From NCBI GenBank assembly GCA_021768085.1, contig JAETOJ010000007.1, positions 1 through 64,000 of the forward strand: a stretch of DNA of 64,000 nt. Reading direction: 5' to 3'. The notes beneath the pieces were generated by a model. The model ran no database searches. It was given only the letters and a program-made list of their open reading frames with translations, and was not told the DNA's origin. Of the stretch, positions 34,870-44,232 are shown piece by piece. Each line of letters starts with the position of its first letter. The stretch's first letter is position 1. Source of the DNA: Bacillota bacterium (GTDB lineage: Bacteria; Bacillota; Clostridia; Oscillospirales; Oscillospiraceae). The position numbers and the translations under genes are program-made.

Positions 34870-34912
34870 CTCCCCCGCGTCTGCCCCGACAGGCAGGCGT
34901 GGGGGAGTTTTT
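34870..34912 (+). terminator. Terminator of the EAL gene
   Basis: CTCCCCCGCGTCTGCC (34870-34885) pairs with GGCAGGCGTGGGGGAG (34892-34907) and is followed by TTTTT. Confidence 0.9.
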
Positions 34913-34935
34913 CATGTCTGCGGAGCTATAGAGGC

Positions 34936-36630
34936 TCACAGGCCAGACGTCTCTGGAGCGGGAAAGACCACAGAGATCTCGGTGCCCTCCCCGGGCGTGC
35001 TGTGCAGGGTCAGCTCCGCGTGGTGGTATTGCGCGATATGCTTGACGATGGACAGCCCCAGGCCGGTGCCGCCGGAGGCCTTGGAGCGGCTCTTGTCCAC
35101 CCGGAAAAACCGCTCGAACACACGGGAGTGGTACTCCGGCGGTATGCCGATGCCGGTGTCCCGGACGCGGACGCAGGCCCCGCCGCCGTCCGCCGCCGAC
35201 AGCATGGCCTCCACCGTGCCGCCGTCCACGTTGTACTTGATCCCGTTGTCGATGAGGTTGTAGAGCAGCTCGTACAGGAAGCTCCGCACCCCGTATACCG
35301 GCGGGGCCTGGCCGGTGACGGCGATGGAGACCCGCCGCTCCTCCGCCCGCTCCCGCAGGGCGGAGGCCGCGCTGTCCGCAAGCTCCAAGAGTTCCACCTG
35401 CTCCTTCGGCAGCGCGACGCCCTCGTCCAGCTGGGACAGGTGGATGATATCCTCCACCAGCGCCACCAGCCGCGCCGCCTCCGTGCGGATGACGCCCACA
35501 AACCGGGGAATGTCCTCCTGCTTGACCAGGCCGTTCTCCAGCAGCTCGGCGCTGCCCAGGATGGACTGCAGGGGGGTTTTCAGCTCGTGGGACACGTTGG
35601 CGGTGAACTCCCGGCGGCTGCGCTCGGCGGCGGCCTGCTCCGTCACGTCGAAGGCCAGCAGCACCGTCCCCGCCGCCGCGCCCTCCGCGGTGATCTGGCT
35701 GACGTGAATCTGATACTCCCGGTCGTCCCGCACAGCTCGGATCTCGCTGTAGCCCCCCTCCAGCGCGGTCTGAATGGCCAGATTGATCTCGTGGCCGCGA
35801 TCTACCATGAGAAACTCCTTGCCAATACAGGCGCTGCCGGTGTGAAAGAGCCGGCGGGCGGCGGGGTTGATGCTCAGGACGCGGCTTTTTTTGTCCAGCA
35901 GGACAAGCCCTTCGCTGAGATTCTCCGTGATCTGCTCAAATTCCTCGGTTTTCCGCCTCAGCTCCCGGAGCTGGGCCTCGATCTGCCGGTGCTGCTGATG
36001 GATGCGGCCCAGAAGGGGGGACAGCTCCTCATAGGCGTCGTTTTCCAGCGGTTTGTCCAGATCCAGCCGGTTCAGCGGGGCCACGATGCTCTTGGCCATC
36101 CGGTGGGCCAGCAGGGCGGAGAGGACGGCCGCCAGCACCGCGGTGAGTAGAATGGGCTGGAGCATTCCCATGGCCAGGGCGAACACTGTGAGCTGGCTGA
36201 TGGAGATGCGCAGCACGGTGCCGTCCGCCAGCCGCCGGGCAAAGTACAGGGTGCGCTGGGTCAGCGTCGCGGAGTAGCGGACGCCGCCGCTCTCCCCGTT
36301 GGACAGGGCCTCCCGAACCTCGGCCCGATCCCCGTGGTTTTCCAGCTCCTCCACCGGGACGTGGGTGTCGAACAGCACCGTGCCGTCGTCGGCGATCCAG
36401 GTCAGGCGGTAGTCCGCGATGGCCTGGAAGGGATGGGGGGAGGCCAGCCGCTCCAGATAGCCGCTCCCGCCGGCCTCCACCCCGTAGGAGGCCAGGCGGA
36501 GCTCGTCCTGGAGCTGCTTTTCCTGAACGGCTCTGTAGTAGTCGTACAGGCAGCCCAGGATGATCACCAGGCTGGCCAGCAGGACGGAAACCGCTGCCAG
36601 CAGGATGGCACGAAAGATTTTTTTCGTCAT
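34936..36630 (-). CDS. phoR: Phosphate-sensing histidine kinase PhoR
   Basis: This is a 564-residue membrane kinase. The order is helix 1 (8-30), an extracytoplasmic sensor (about 31-160), helix 2 (about 161-185), a HAMP-like linker, and a PAS domain (about 240-335). A HisKA domain follows with SHELKTPLQS (phospho-acceptor His about 348). The HATPase domain shows NLIDNGIKYN, DTGIGIP and GGTGLGLSIV. Its start overlaps the phoB stop by ATGA, and it ends the pst-pho operon. Operon context makes phosphate control by far the likeliest role. Confidence 0.9.
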   Translation of the reverse strand: MTKKIFRAILLAAVSVLLASLVIILGCLYDYYRAVQEKQLQDELRLASYGVEAGGSGYLERLASPHPFQAIADYRLTWIADDGTVLFDTHVPVEELENHGDRAEVREALSNGESGGVRYSATLTQRTLYFARRLADGTVLRISISQLTVFALAMGMLQPILLTAVLAAVLSALLAHRMAKSIVAPLNRLDLDKPLENDAYEELSPLLGRIHQQHRQIEAQLRELRRKTEEFEQITENLSEGLVLLDKKSRVLSINPAARRLFHTGSACIGKEFLMVDRGHEINLAIQTALEGGYSEIRAVRDDREYQIHVSQITAEGAAAGTVLLAFDVTEQAAAERSRREFTANVSHELKTPLQSILGSAELLENGLVKQEDIPRFVGVIRTEAARLVALVEDIIHLSQLDEGVALPKEQVELLELADSAASALRERAEERRVSIAVTGQAPPVYGVRSFLYELLYNLIDNGIKYNVDGGTVEAMLSAADGGGACVRVRDTGIGIPPEYHSRVFERFFRVDKSRSKASGGTGLGLSIVKHIAQYHHAELTLHSTPGEGTEISVVFPAPETSGL

Positions 36631-37301
36631 GTCCTCGCCTCCAGCCGGTAGCCCACATGGCGCACCGTCTCAATCATCCCGCCGCAGTCTCCCAGTTTCT
36701 GCCGGAGGGTCTTGATGTGCATATCCACCGTCCGGGTCTCGCCGGCGTAGTCCATTCCCCAGACGGCGGACAGAAGCTGTTCCCGGGTGAAGGCGGCGCC
36801 CGGACGGGAGAGGAACAGCCGCAGCAGCTCAAACTCTTTGTAGGTGAGGGAGACGCGGGCCCCGTCGGCGGTGACCGTCCGCTCCTCCGGATCCAGCGTC
36901 AGGCCCCCAGCGGTGAGCGGCCTGTCCTCGGGGGCGGGCTGGCAGCGGCGCAGGACGGCCTTTACCCGGGACACCAGCTCCATCATGCCGAAGGGCTTGA
37001 CCAAGTAATCGTCCGCGCCCAGATCCAAGCTCTGTACCTTGTCGTATTCCGCGCCCCTGGCGGTGGCCATGATCACGGGAATGGGGGCGAACCGGGGGGA
37101 CGCCTTCATCCGCCGCAGCACCTCCACGCCGTCCAGCCCTGGCAGCATGACGTCCAGCACCACAAGCTGGGGCCGCTCCGTCTCCAGCGCCGTCAGGAAC
37201 GTTCCGCCGTCCTCAAAGCCCCTGGCCTCGAAGCCGGTGGAGCGCAGGGTGTAGAGCTCGATGTCCCGGATGCTGGCGTCATCCTCTACGCACCAGATCA
37301 T
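36627..37301 (-). CDS. phoB: Phosphate response regulator PhoB/PhoP
   Basis: This is a 224-residue OmpR/PhoB-type regulator. The receiver domain shows EDDASIRD, the phospho-acceptor Asp at about 50 in VLDVMLPGLDG, and Lys in DYLVKPFG. The winged-helix output domain (about 130-224) includes SLTYKEFELLRLFLSRPG, YAGETRTVDMHIKTL and GYRLE. It is the likely binder of the Pho-box-like repeats upstream of pstS. The start overlaps the phoU stop by 4 bp, and phoR follows with the same overlap. Confidence 0.92.
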   Translation of the reverse strand: MIWCVEDDASIRDIELYTLRSTGFEARGFEDGGTFLTALETERPQLVVLDVMLPGLDGVEVLRRMKASPRFAPIPVIMATARGAEYDKVQSLDLGADDYLVKPFGMMELVSRVKAVLRRCQPAPEDRPLTAGGLTLDPEERTVTADGARVSLTYKEFELLRLFLSRPGAAFTREQLLSAVWGMDYAGETRTVDMHIKTLRQKLGDCGGMIETVRHVGYRLEART

Positions 37302-37954
37302 AGTGTCTCTCCTTCATGTCCGCCTGTCACGGCGAAGATCACCCATTTGGCGATGTTGCCCGCGTGATCCCCAATGCGTTCCAGGTATTTGTCGATCATC
37401 AGCAGGTCGAGGGCGTGCTCGCCGCAGGCGGGGTCGGCGGCGATCTCCTGGATCAGCACCTGCTTGACCCGGTCAAAGCACTTGTCCACCACGTCGTCGT
37501 GGGCGATGACCCGCCTGGCGCACAACGTGTCCTTCCGCACGTAGGAGTCCACGCTCTGGGTGACCATCTGGATGACCTCCGACGCCATCTCCCGGATGTG
37601 GCCCACGTCCTCGGGCACATACCCCTGGGCCAGCATGGCCTGGATGATCTCGGCGATGTCCGCCGCCTGATCCCCGATGCGCTCCATGTCGGTGATGATC
37701 TTCATGGCGGCGGAGATCTGCCGCAGATCCCGGGCCACCGGCTGCTGCTGGAGCAGCAGCTTCAGGCAGAGGGTCTCAATGTCCCGCTCCATCTGATCGA
37801 TCTCGCTCTCCAGCGGCCTGACCTGCTCCGCCAGAGCGCGGTCACCCTCCTCCAGGGCCTTGGCTGCCTGGGAGATGGCCTGCTCGCACAGCGCCCCCAT
37901 CTGAATCAGCTCCGTATTCAGGCGGGCGAGCTGCTCGTCAAATCTGATTCTCAT
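37298..37954 (-). CDS. phoU: PhoU phosphate regulator
   Basis: This is 218 residues, all-helical, with two PhoU repeats carrying the metal-type E/D-x-x-x-D motifs: ITDMERIGDQAADIAE in the first and KYLERIGDHAGNIAK in the second. It damps PhoR signalling through the Pst transporter. The start region GGGGAGGTTCGGAGGATGAG is an imperfect copy of the pstB end 77 bp upstream, suggesting the two genes once adjoined directly. Confidence 0.95.
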   Translation of the reverse strand: MRIRFDEQLARLNTELIQMGALCEQAISQAAKALEEGDRALAEQVRPLESEIDQMERDIETLCLKLLLQQQPVARDLRQISAAMKIITDMERIGDQAADIAEIIQAMLAQGYVPEDVGHIREMASEVIQMVTQSVDSYVRKDTLCARRVIAHDDVVDKCFDRVKQVLIQEIAADPACGEHALDLLMIDKYLERIGDHAGNIAKWVIFAVTGGHEGETL

Positions 37955-38049
37955 CCTCCGAACCTCCCCTCGTCAGGGTGAACTCCGCTCTGGTTTGGAG
38001 CCGCCCTGCGGGCGGCTTTTTGCCTGCTCATCATCCGAACCTCCCCGTG
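37951..38049 (-). repeat. Duplicated pstB-phoU junction bracketing a hairpin insert
   Basis: The plus-strand segments 37951-37969 and 38028-38046 (TCATC-x-TCCGAACCTCCCC) are direct copies with one mismatch, offset 77 bp. Between them is a GCCGCCC/GGGCGGC hairpin at 38000-38016. The pstB-side copy keeps a vestigial ATGAG like the phoU start. Confidence 0.7.
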
Positions 38050-38786
38050 ATATAGTCCTCGGTTTTTTGGCACTCCGGCTGGGAGAACAGCTGTTCCGTC
38101 TCGCCGCACTCGATCAGCTCCCCCAGCAGGAAAAACGCCGTGCGGTCGGAGATGCGCGCCGCCTGCTGCATATTGTGGGTGACAATGACAATAGTGTACC
38201 GCTCTTTCAGTTGGATTGCAAGCTCCTCGATCTTGGAGGTGGAGATGGGATCCAGGGCGCTGGTGGGCTCATCCATCAGCAAAACCTTGGGCTCTACCGC
38301 CAGGGCCCGGGCGATGCAAAGCCGCTGCTGCTGCCCTCCGGACAGGCCCAGGGCGTTTTTCTTCAGCCGATCCTTCACCTCGTCCCAGATGGCCGCGTCC
38401 CGCAGGGAACGCTCCACGATATCGTCCAGTTTGGCCTTGTTTTTGACGCCGTGGGTGCGGGGGCCATAGGCGATGTTGTCGTAGATGCTCATGGGGAAGG
38501 GGTTGGGCTTCTGGAACACCATGCCGATCTCCTTGCGCAGCAGGTTCACGTCCAGGCCGGGGGCGTAGATATCCCGCTCCCCGTACCGCACCTCGCCGGT
38601 GATCCGCACCCCTGGGATCAGGTCGTTCATCCGGTTCAGCGTTTTTAGAAAAGTGGACTTGCCGCAGCCCGAGGGGCCGATGAAGGCGGTGATGCTGTTC
38701 TCTGGTATGTCGATGTCGATGTTTTTCAGCGCCTGGGTTTCGCCGTACCACAGGCACAGGTCTTTTGCCGTGATGATGCCGTTCAT
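38031..38786 (-). CDS. pstB: Phosphate ABC transporter ATPase PstB
   Basis: This 251-residue ATPase drives high-affinity phosphate import with PstA/PstC. Motifs are GPSGCGKST (Walker A, about 34-42), [20 protein letters not shown] (Q-loop region typical of PstB), [28 protein letters not shown], and VTHNMQQA. The start overlaps the pstA stop by 4 bp. Confidence 0.96.
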   Translation of the reverse strand: MNGIITAKDLCLWYGETQALKNIDIDIPENSITAFIGPSGCGKSTFLKTLNRMNDLIPGVRITGEVRYGERDIYAPGLDVNLLRKEIGMVFQKPNPFPMSIYDNIAYGPRTHGVKNKAKLDDIVERSLRDAAIWDEVKDRLKKNALGLSGGQQQRLCIARALAVEPKVLLMDEPTSALDPISTSKIEELAIQLKERYTIVIVTHNMQQAARISDRTAFFLLGELIECGETEQLFSQPECQKTEDYITGRFG

Positions 38787-39646
38787 AGCGCGCTCCTTTT
38801 CTTGAAGTACCGGCCCGCCAGCGCGGCGGCCAAATTGATTGCCAGCGTCAGCGCCATCAAAATGGCGGCGATGGCGAAGGACGCCTCCGCCGCGCCGGGG
38901 CGGGGCTCATTGGCGTAGAGGTACAGCGCCACGGTCAGGGTGGCCCCAGGACTGCCCAGGCCGGTGAAAAATCCGTTGAGGGTATGGGCAAACCCCGCGG
39001 TAAACAGCAGTGCCGCGCTCTCGCCCAGAATGCGGCCCGCCGACAGGATGCATCCGGTGACCACCCCGTCCACGCAGCCAGGGAGCACCACCGTGCGCAC
39101 CACCCGCCACTTTCCCGCTCCCAGGCCGAAGGCACCTTCTCGGTAGCTCTGGGGTACGGTTTTCAAGCTCTCCTGGGCTGTGCGCATGACGGTAGGCAGG
39201 TTCATGATGACCAGAGTCAGGGCCCCGGCCAGCAGGCAGGAGCCGAAGCTGTTGGCGAACAGCAGCATCCCCACCAGCCCGAAGATGATGGACGGGATGC
39301 CGGACAGGGTTTCCGCCGCGTATTCAATGACGGCCACCAGCCGCTTATTCCGGGCGTATTCCGTCAGATAGATGGCTGCACCCACCCCCAGGGGGAGGAC
39401 GATCAGCAGGGTGGCGACGATGATGTATACCGTGTTCAGAATGTCGGGCAGGATGCCGATGGTGTCCTCCAGATAGCTGGGCCTGGTAGACAGCAGCTCC
39501 CAGGTGATGCTGGGGACGCCCTTGACCAGCACGAAGCCGATGAGAAACAGGGCGACGCCGCAGGTGACGGCCGCCGACAGGAGCATGAGGACTTTCATCA
39601 AGCCGATATAGAGCTTTCTGACCGTGGAAATAGAGCCGTTTTGCAT
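38783..39646 (-). CDS. pstA: Phosphate ABC transporter permease PstA
   Basis: This is 287 residues with six membrane helices and the permease EAA-type loop around [20 protein letters not shown] then LGAGKW. The ending [11 protein letters not shown] is cytoplasmic. It forms the channel with PstC. It starts 4 bp after the pstC stop and overlaps pstB. Confidence 0.94.
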   Translation of the reverse strand: MQNGSISTVRKLYIGLMKVLMLLSAAVTCGVALFLIGFVLVKGVPSITWELLSTRPSYLEDTIGILPDILNTVYIIVATLLIVLPLGVGAAIYLTEYARNKRLVAVIEYAAETLSGIPSIIFGLVGMLLFANSFGSCLLAGALTLVIMNLPTVMRTAQESLKTVPQSYREGAFGLGAGKWRVVRTVVLPGCVDGVVTGCILSAGRILGESAALLFTAGFAHTLNGFFTGLGSPGATLTVALYLYANEPRPGAAEASFAIAAILMALTLAINLAAALAGRYFKKRSAL

Positions 39647-39650
39647 GATC

Positions 39651-40532
39651 TCAGCCCTCCTTGTCCCGCTTCAGGAAGAAATTCAGCGCGGCGTTGATGA
39701 GCAGGATGAACAGGTAAAGCACCAGGGCAATGGAAAATAGGGCCTGCCGCTGAAGGCTGCCGGCGCTGGAATAGGCCATCTCGCTGGCCACGGCGGTGGT
39801 GAGGAAGCGGACGCTCTGGAACAGGGCGGGCATATTGGGCACGTTGCCCGACACCATCATCACCGCCATGGCCTCTCCGATGGCCCGGCCCACCCCCAGC
39901 ACCACCGCCGCCGCGATGCCGCTGCGGGCCGCCGGGGCGGACACCCGGAAATAGGTCTCCACCGGGGTGGCGCCCAGGGCCAGGGAGGCGTCCTCATACT
40001 CCTGGGGCACCGCCTCCAGGGCAGTGACGGACACCTTGATGATGGAGGGCAGGATCATGATGGCCAGCACGACGATGGCCGCCAGCAGGCTGGCCCCGTC
40101 GGGGACGTGGAACAGTTTCCGGATGCCCGGCACCAGCACCAGCATACCCACCAGGCCGTACACCACCGACGGGACGCCCGCCAGCAGGCTTACCGCCCCC
40201 TCCAGCACGGCCTTGACCTTGGGCGGGGCCAGCTTGGCCAGATAGACCGCTGTCAGAAAGCCCACCGGCACCCCGAACAGGATGGCCCCCGCGGTGCCAT
40301 AAATGCTGGTGAGGATGAAGGGCAGGATGCCGAAGGAGGGCTCCGCCGCCGTGGACGCCCAGGTGTCCCCCAGCAGGAAGTCAACCAGGCCGATCCGCCG
40401 GATGGCGGGGATGCCGGAGATGATAAGATATATCGTAATGAGCAGTACACAGCCCACCGTAATCAGCCCCAAAAGCAGGAAAATCCCGTGGATAACCGTC
40501 TCGACAAGCTGTTGACGCTTTCGCATCATCAT
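39651..40532 (-). CDS. pstC: Phosphate ABC transporter permease PstC
   Basis: This is 293 residues with six helices. The loop VTALEAVPQEYEDASLALGA is the permease-ATPase contact motif. Family segments FILTSIYGTAGAILFGVPVG and LLAGVPSVVYGLVGM are clear. It follows the pstS gene after a hairpin and precedes pstA by 4 bp. Confidence 0.95.
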   Translation of the reverse strand: MMMRKRQQLVETVIHGIFLLLGLITVGCVLLITIYLIISGIPAIRRIGLVDFLLGDTWASTAAEPSFGILPFILTSIYGTAGAILFGVPVGFLTAVYLAKLAPPKVKAVLEGAVSLLAGVPSVVYGLVGMLVLVPGIRKLFHVPDGASLLAAIVVLAIMILPSIIKVSVTALEAVPQEYEDASLALGATPVETYFRVSAPAARSGIAAAVVLGVGRAIGEAMAVMMVSGNVPNMPALFQSVRFLTTAVASEMAYSSAGSLQRQALFSIALVLYLFILLINAALNFFLKRDKEG

Positions 40533-40549
40533 CGCCTCCTGTCATATGG

Positions 40550-40579
40550 GAGCGGCGGCGGTTCGTTCCGCCGCCGCTC
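40550..40579 (-). promoter_or_regulatory. Intercistronic stem-loop between pstS and pstC
   Basis: A perfect 12-bp stem GAGCGGCGGCGG/CCGCCGCCGCTC (40550-40561, 40568-40579) has no T-tract. Stems like this after a binding-protein gene protect its mRNA, raising PstS over the permease. Confidence 0.6.
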
Positions 40580-40589
40580 TCTGGTGGAT

Positions 40590-41396
40590 TTAGTTGGCCG
40601 GCACCGCGCCGGCCTTGGAGATCAGCTCGGCGGCGTTCGGGGAAGTCGCGAAGTCAAAGAACGCCTGGGCCGCTTCGGAGAGGGAGGTATCCGCCTTAGT
40701 CACCAGGACGAAGGGGCGCTGGATGGGGTAGCTGCCATCCTTCACGGTCGCCTCGGAGGGGGCCACGCCTCCCACTGACAGGGCTTTTACGCTATCGCTA
40801 AGGCTGGACAGGGAGGCATAGCCGATGGCGTCCGGGTTCTGGGAGACGGCGGTGACCACATTGCCGGTGGAGGTCAGCTCCTGACGGTACTGGCACTTGC
40901 CCTCGGCGTCGATGATGGACTCAAAGCCGTCCCGGGTGCCGCTGCCCGCCTCCCGGCCGATGAGGACGATCTCGGCGTCAGTTCCGCCCACGTCCTTCCA
41001 GTTGGTGATCTCGCCGGTGTAGAGCTTGGCGATGGTATCCACGTCCAGGTCGGAGACCGGGTTGTCCGGGTGGACAATCACCGCGATGCCGTCCAGGGCC
41101 AAAACGGTGGCGGTGAGGCCGCCGGCGATCTCCTCGTCCTTCAGATTGCGGCTGCTGAGTCCGATGTCGCAGCGGCCCTCCTGGACAGCCTGGATGCCGG
41201 AGCCGGAGCCGGTGGGGTTGTAAGTAAAGGTGACGCCGGAATTTTCGTTCTGGAACGCCTCGCCCAGGGCGCCGATGACGTCTTCCATGGAGGTGGAGCC
41301 GTCGGTGGCCACGGTGCCGGACATCTTCCGGGAGCATCCGGCCAGCGTGGACAGGGTAAGGACGGCGGCCAGTGCAAGAGCTGCAAATTTTTTCAT
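40590..41396 (-). CDS. pstS: Phosphate-binding lipoprotein PstS
   Basis: This is 268 residues with a lipoprotein signal peptide (LSTLAGCS, lipid Cys about 21). Phosphate-contact segments are visible: TDGSTSMEDVI, YNPTGSGSGIQAV, GLSSRNLKDEEI, GREAGSGTRDGFES. It captures phosphate outside the membrane for PstCAB. It is the first gene of the operon, with GAAAGGAG before the start and Pho-box-like repeats further up. Confidence 0.95.
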   Translation of the reverse strand: MKKFAALALAAVLTLSTLAGCSRKMSGTVATDGSTSMEDVIGALGEAFQNENSGVTFTYNPTGSGSGIQAVQEGRCDIGLSSRNLKDEEIAGGLTATVLALDGIAVIVHPDNPVSDLDVDTIAKLYTGEITNWKDVGGTDAEIVLIGREAGSGTRDGFESIIDAEGKCQYRQELTSTGNVVTAVSQNPDAIGYASLSSLSDSVKALSVGGVAPSEATVKDGSYPIQRPFVLVTKADTSLSEAAQAFFDFATSPNAAELISKAGAVPAN

Positions 41397-41471
41397 GATT
41401 TTAATTCTCCTTTCAAGCTTTGGCTACGAAAAGAGGATACCGCCGTCAGGTAAAAAGCAAAAGGGGAGTCT

Positions 41472-41489
41472 TGTAAAATCCATGTAAAA
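41472..41489 (-). promoter_or_regulatory. Pho-box-like direct repeats upstream of pstS
   Basis: On the minus strand, TTTTACA occurs twice (41489-41483 and 41478-41472) with an 11-bp period. This matches the TT(A/T/C)ACA half-site spacing of Gram-positive PhoP binding sites, and it lies 76-93 bp upstream of the pstS start. Confidence 0.65.
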
Positions 41490-41534
41490 TATGAGGGCCG
41501 CGGCCCGGCCATGTCATGCGCCTCGGCAAAGCAA

Positions 41535-41567
41535 GACCCGCTGAAAAGCGGCGCTTTTCAGCGGGTC
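41535..41567. terminator. Perfect 15-bp hairpin between pstS and the SLH gene
   Basis: GACCCGCTGAAAAGC (41535-41549) pairs with GCTTTTCAGCGGGTC (41553-41567) with a three-base loop. There is no T-tract on either side. It may end the SLH gene transcript. Confidence 0.55.
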
Positions 41568-41581
41568 TGTCAAGCGGTTGT

Positions 41582-41734
41582 GACGGCTCCGCGCTTCTGC
41601 GTTGTCGCGCTGCGCCTGTTCGCGACGCGGTCTAAGTTCTCCGACTCCGCAGAAATCTTCCGGGGCCTGCGGCCCCTCCTGATTTCCGCTCCGCTCCGGA
41701 CTTAGCCCGCTGCTCACGACGGCTCCGCGCTTCT
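41582..41734 (-). repeat. Palindromic insert bracketed by 17-base direct repeats
   Basis: GACGGCTCCGCGCTTCT occurs at 41582-41598 and 41718-41734, the latter touching the stop codon of the SLH gene. Between them is a long imperfect hairpin (about 41629-41705) centred on GGGGCCTGCGGCCCC. No gene is present. Confidence 0.65.
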
Positions 41735-42690
41735 TACCAGAACCACCTGCTGGTGTCCCGGGACTCCAGCACGTCCAGCATAGCGGACAGCATCTCCGCC
41801 GCCTCGCCCCGGTTCAGCGTCTGGGACAGGTCGGTTCCGCCGGCCAGCACCGACACCGCCTCCATGTTCACCGCCGCCTGGTAGGCCCACGCGGGGACAG
41901 TGTCCTGGGAGAAGGCGGCGGAGGTAGCCACGTCCCCGGTGGCCAGCAGGCGATCCAGGATCACCGCAGCCTGGGCCCGGGTGACGGGGCCGCTGGCGTT
42001 GAACACCACCTGGCCCGCCTGGTTGGGGCTGCCCTCCACGGTGCCCTGGATCAGGGCGGCGGACACGTAGCCCTTGGCCCAGGCGGAGATGTCGCTGTCA
42101 TCATAAAACCCGGTGAGGGACACGTTCTCCAGCGGGGTCTCTCCCGCCGCGGTCATGGCCATGGTGAGGAACTCCTCCCGGGAGAACACGCCCTCCGGCT
42201 CAAAGCAGTAGAGGTCGCCCACTCTGCGCCCGGTGTAAACGCCCGCCTCCGCCAGACGCAGGGCTGCGTAGTGGGCGGAGTTGCCGTCCAGATCGGAGTA
42301 GGTCACCGCAGTTTTCTGCTTCTCGATGGTGATTTTCACCGTGGCGGGCTCGGACTGGTTACCCTTGTCGTCGATGGCCACGTAGGTGAAGCTGTCCTTG
42401 CCCTTCTTGCCCTCGTAAGGAGTGTACCAGAAGGCGGCGGGGTCGTTCTCGTCCAGGGTCACTTGGCCCCGGGCGGGGCTGTCCACCACCTGGAAGGCCA
42501 CCAGATCGCCCTCCGGATCCACGGCGGCAAAGCGACTGGCGATGGCCACACCTTTGTAGGTTTTTAGCGTTAGGTTTTCCGCGATGGGTGGGTTGTTCTC
42601 CACGTCGGCGGTGGAGCTGGTCAGGGCCATAGCGGGCAGAGCCAGCGCCCCGGCCAGACACAGGGACAGGATTATGGTGCGGGATTTCAC
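41734..42690 (-). CDS. S-layer-homology surface protein
   Basis: This is 318 residues: a signal peptide (about 1-22, LPAMA), an immunoglobulin/cadherin-like domain (about 33-125, with PIAENLTLKTYKGVAIASRF and FTYVAIDDKGNQ), and then SLH repeats. The SLH region shows YSDLDGNSAHYAALRLAEAG with FSREEFLTM, FYDDSDISAWAKGYVSAAL with VTRAQAAVILDRLL, and a third repeat ending in RGEAAEMLSAMLD. SLH domains bind pyruvylated wall polymer, so it is cell-surface attached. The Ig-like domain may bind a partner or act as a spacer. Confidence 0.9.
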   Translation of the reverse strand: MKSRTIILSLCLAGALALPAMALTSSTADVENNPPIAENLTLKTYKGVAIASRFAAVDPEGDLVAFQVVDSPARGQVTLDENDPAAFWYTPYEGKKGKDSFTYVAIDDKGNQSEPATVKITIEKQKTAVTYSDLDGNSAHYAALRLAEAGVYTGRRVGDLYCFEPEGVFSREEFLTMAMTAAGETPLENVSLTGFYDDSDISAWAKGYVSAALIQGTVEGSPNQAGQVVFNASGPVTRAQAAVILDRLLATGDVATSAAFSQDTVPAWAYQAAVNMEAVSVLAGGTDLSQTLNRGEAAEMLSAMLDVLESRDTSRWFW

Positions 42691-42877
42691 GGGGAAAGCC
42701 TCCTCTTTTTAGAATGTAAGGATAGCTTTGACACAACCGCGCAAAAATATGCGGGCCGTGTCGTCGCAAGCTGCATATCCTTTGCTTCCGCTTTCGGCGA
42801 AAGCTCACTCATTCCGCTGTGCCTCCTTTCCCAGCCAAACCCGCTTCGCTGGGCTTTGACTGGGTTCCCTTTCTGTC

Positions 42878-42917
42878 AAAAAGCGCCCTTCCCGTTTCAA
42901 AGAAACAGGAAGGGCGC
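42878..42917 (-). terminator. Terminator of the rodA-like gene
   Basis: GCGCCCTTCC (42883-42892) pairs with GGAAGGGCGC (42908-42917), with five T residues following on the minus strand. The remainder of 42691-42877 shows nothing beyond the SLH leader. Confidence 0.85.
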
Positions 42918-42923
42918 GGAGGT

Positions 42924-44117
42924 TTATAATTGACTTCGATCCTTGAGCCAGCTGGGCAGGGGCCGCATCTTGATGCCGGACACCAGCCCCATGGCGATGA
43001 ACAGCGTCAGGGTGGACGAGCCGCCGTAGCTGAAGAAGGGCAGGGTCAGGCCGATCACCGGCCCGAGATATAGGTTCATGGACACGTTGATGATAGTCTG
43101 GATCATCAGCATCCCGGCGATGCCCATGGCAATATAGGCGGACATATGGCTCTTGGCCCGGCGGGACACCCACACGCACCGCAAAATGATGGCCAGCAGC
43201 ACCAGCAGTACCACGCAGCAGCCGATGAGCCCAAACTCCTCCCCGCACACGGCGAAGATGTTGTCGGTGTGCCGGGCGGGCAGCACCCCCTCCCGAAGGG
43301 ACTGGGTTTTGACGCCCTTCAGCCACCCCATTCCGGTGAGCTGCCCCGAGCCGATGGCGGCCAGGGTCTGGTTCTGCTGCCAGCCCGCGTCCGCGGGATC
43401 CAGGTTGTTCCCCTTCCAGTGCTCCACCACCACCCGGAAGCGCATGATGCGGTAGTCGTTCCAGAGCTTGTCCAGCCGGGGAAGGATGAAATGCCACAGA
43501 AAAACCACGCCCCCCACCGCGGGCGCACCCACCCCGATGAACCACCATTTGCTCACCCCGGCCACCCAGGCCATGGACACGAAGATGAACAGGTAGACGA
43601 TCACCATGCCCCAGTCGCCGGACAGCACCGCCAGCGAACCGGAAAATACGCCAGTGAGGAGGAGGTACTTGACCAGGGCGGGGAACCGGCCCAGCCCCCG
43701 GGGGCGTTCCTTGTTGATCATCCAGGCCAGCACCACGATGTAGGACAGCTTGGCGATCTCCCCGGGCTGGAAGCCGAAATAGTTGCCGATGACGGGGAGG
43801 AACACCCAGCTCTTGTTACCGCCGGCCATCCGGCCGAAGGGCTTGATAAGGGCGATGACGAATAGTCCCAGCAGCAGGAACACCCGCCACCACTTCTCCA
43901 TCAGGTACTCAATGTCAATAAAGGTGACCCACACGTAGGCCACAACGCCCATGCACAAAAACAGGGCCTGTTTCTTGGCGGAGTCGGCCAGATCCCTGTC
44001 ATACCGGGTGGCGGAGTAGATGAGGGCCAGACCCATGAGGCTGGCAATGATGCACAGCACCAGCAGGAGCACGTCGCCCTTTTTGAAAAATTCTCTGAGT
44101 GTGCGCGTCGGCTGCAC
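42924..44117 (-). CDS. rodA: RodA/FtsW-family peptidoglycan polymerase
   Basis: This is 397 residues from a GTG at 44117 after GGAAGGGGG; the upstream open frame lies in the promoter. About ten helices are visible. SEDS landmarks are [20 protein letters not shown] then EIAKLSYIV (catalytic-type Asp/Glu region), [11 protein letters not shown], and [12 protein letters not shown] near the end. It polymerises lipid II in elongation or division. RodA rather than FtsW is favoured by the isolated position; no class B PBP is adjacent. Confidence 0.85.
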   Translation of the reverse strand: MQPTRTLREFFKKGDVLLLVLCIIASLMGLALIYSATRYDRDLADSAKKQALFLCMGVVAYVWVTFIDIEYLMEKWWRVFLLLGLFVIALIKPFGRMAGGNKSWVFLPVIGNYFGFQPGEIAKLSYIVVLAWMINKERPRGLGRFPALVKYLLLTGVFSGSLAVLSGDWGMVIVYLFIFVSMAWVAGVSKWWFIGVGAPAVGGVVFLWHFILPRLDKLWNDYRIMRFRVVVEHWKGNNLDPADAGWQQNQTLAAIGSGQLTGMGWLKGVKTQSLREGVLPARHTDNIFAVCGEEFGLIGCCVVLLVLLAIILRCVWVSRRAKSHMSAYIAMGIAGMLMIQTIINVSMNLYLGPVIGLTLPFFSYGGSSTLTLFIAMGLVSGIKMRPLPSWLKDRSQL

Positions 44118-44150
44118 GGCGCGGCCCCCTTCCCGGCAAAACTGCAAATT

Positions 44151-44183
44151 AGTATAGCACATTCCGTCAGGATATGCTATACT
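44151..44183. promoter_or_regulatory. Divergent promoter region of rodA and tsaE
   Basis: AGTATAGCA (44151-44159) and TGCTATACT (44175-44183) are inverted, giving a TATACT -10 box on each strand, facing outward. The -35 boxes are poor. Confidence 0.45.
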
Positions 44184-44232
44184 GTTTTGCATGAGTTTTG
44201 AAAAACTTAACTTATTACGGGAAGTGAGCGCA

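Noticed and set aside
37999-38021. GCCGCCC hairpin with T-tract as a plus-strand terminator
   Set aside because: No plus-strand gene leads into it; it is treated as part of the pstB-phoU insert instead.
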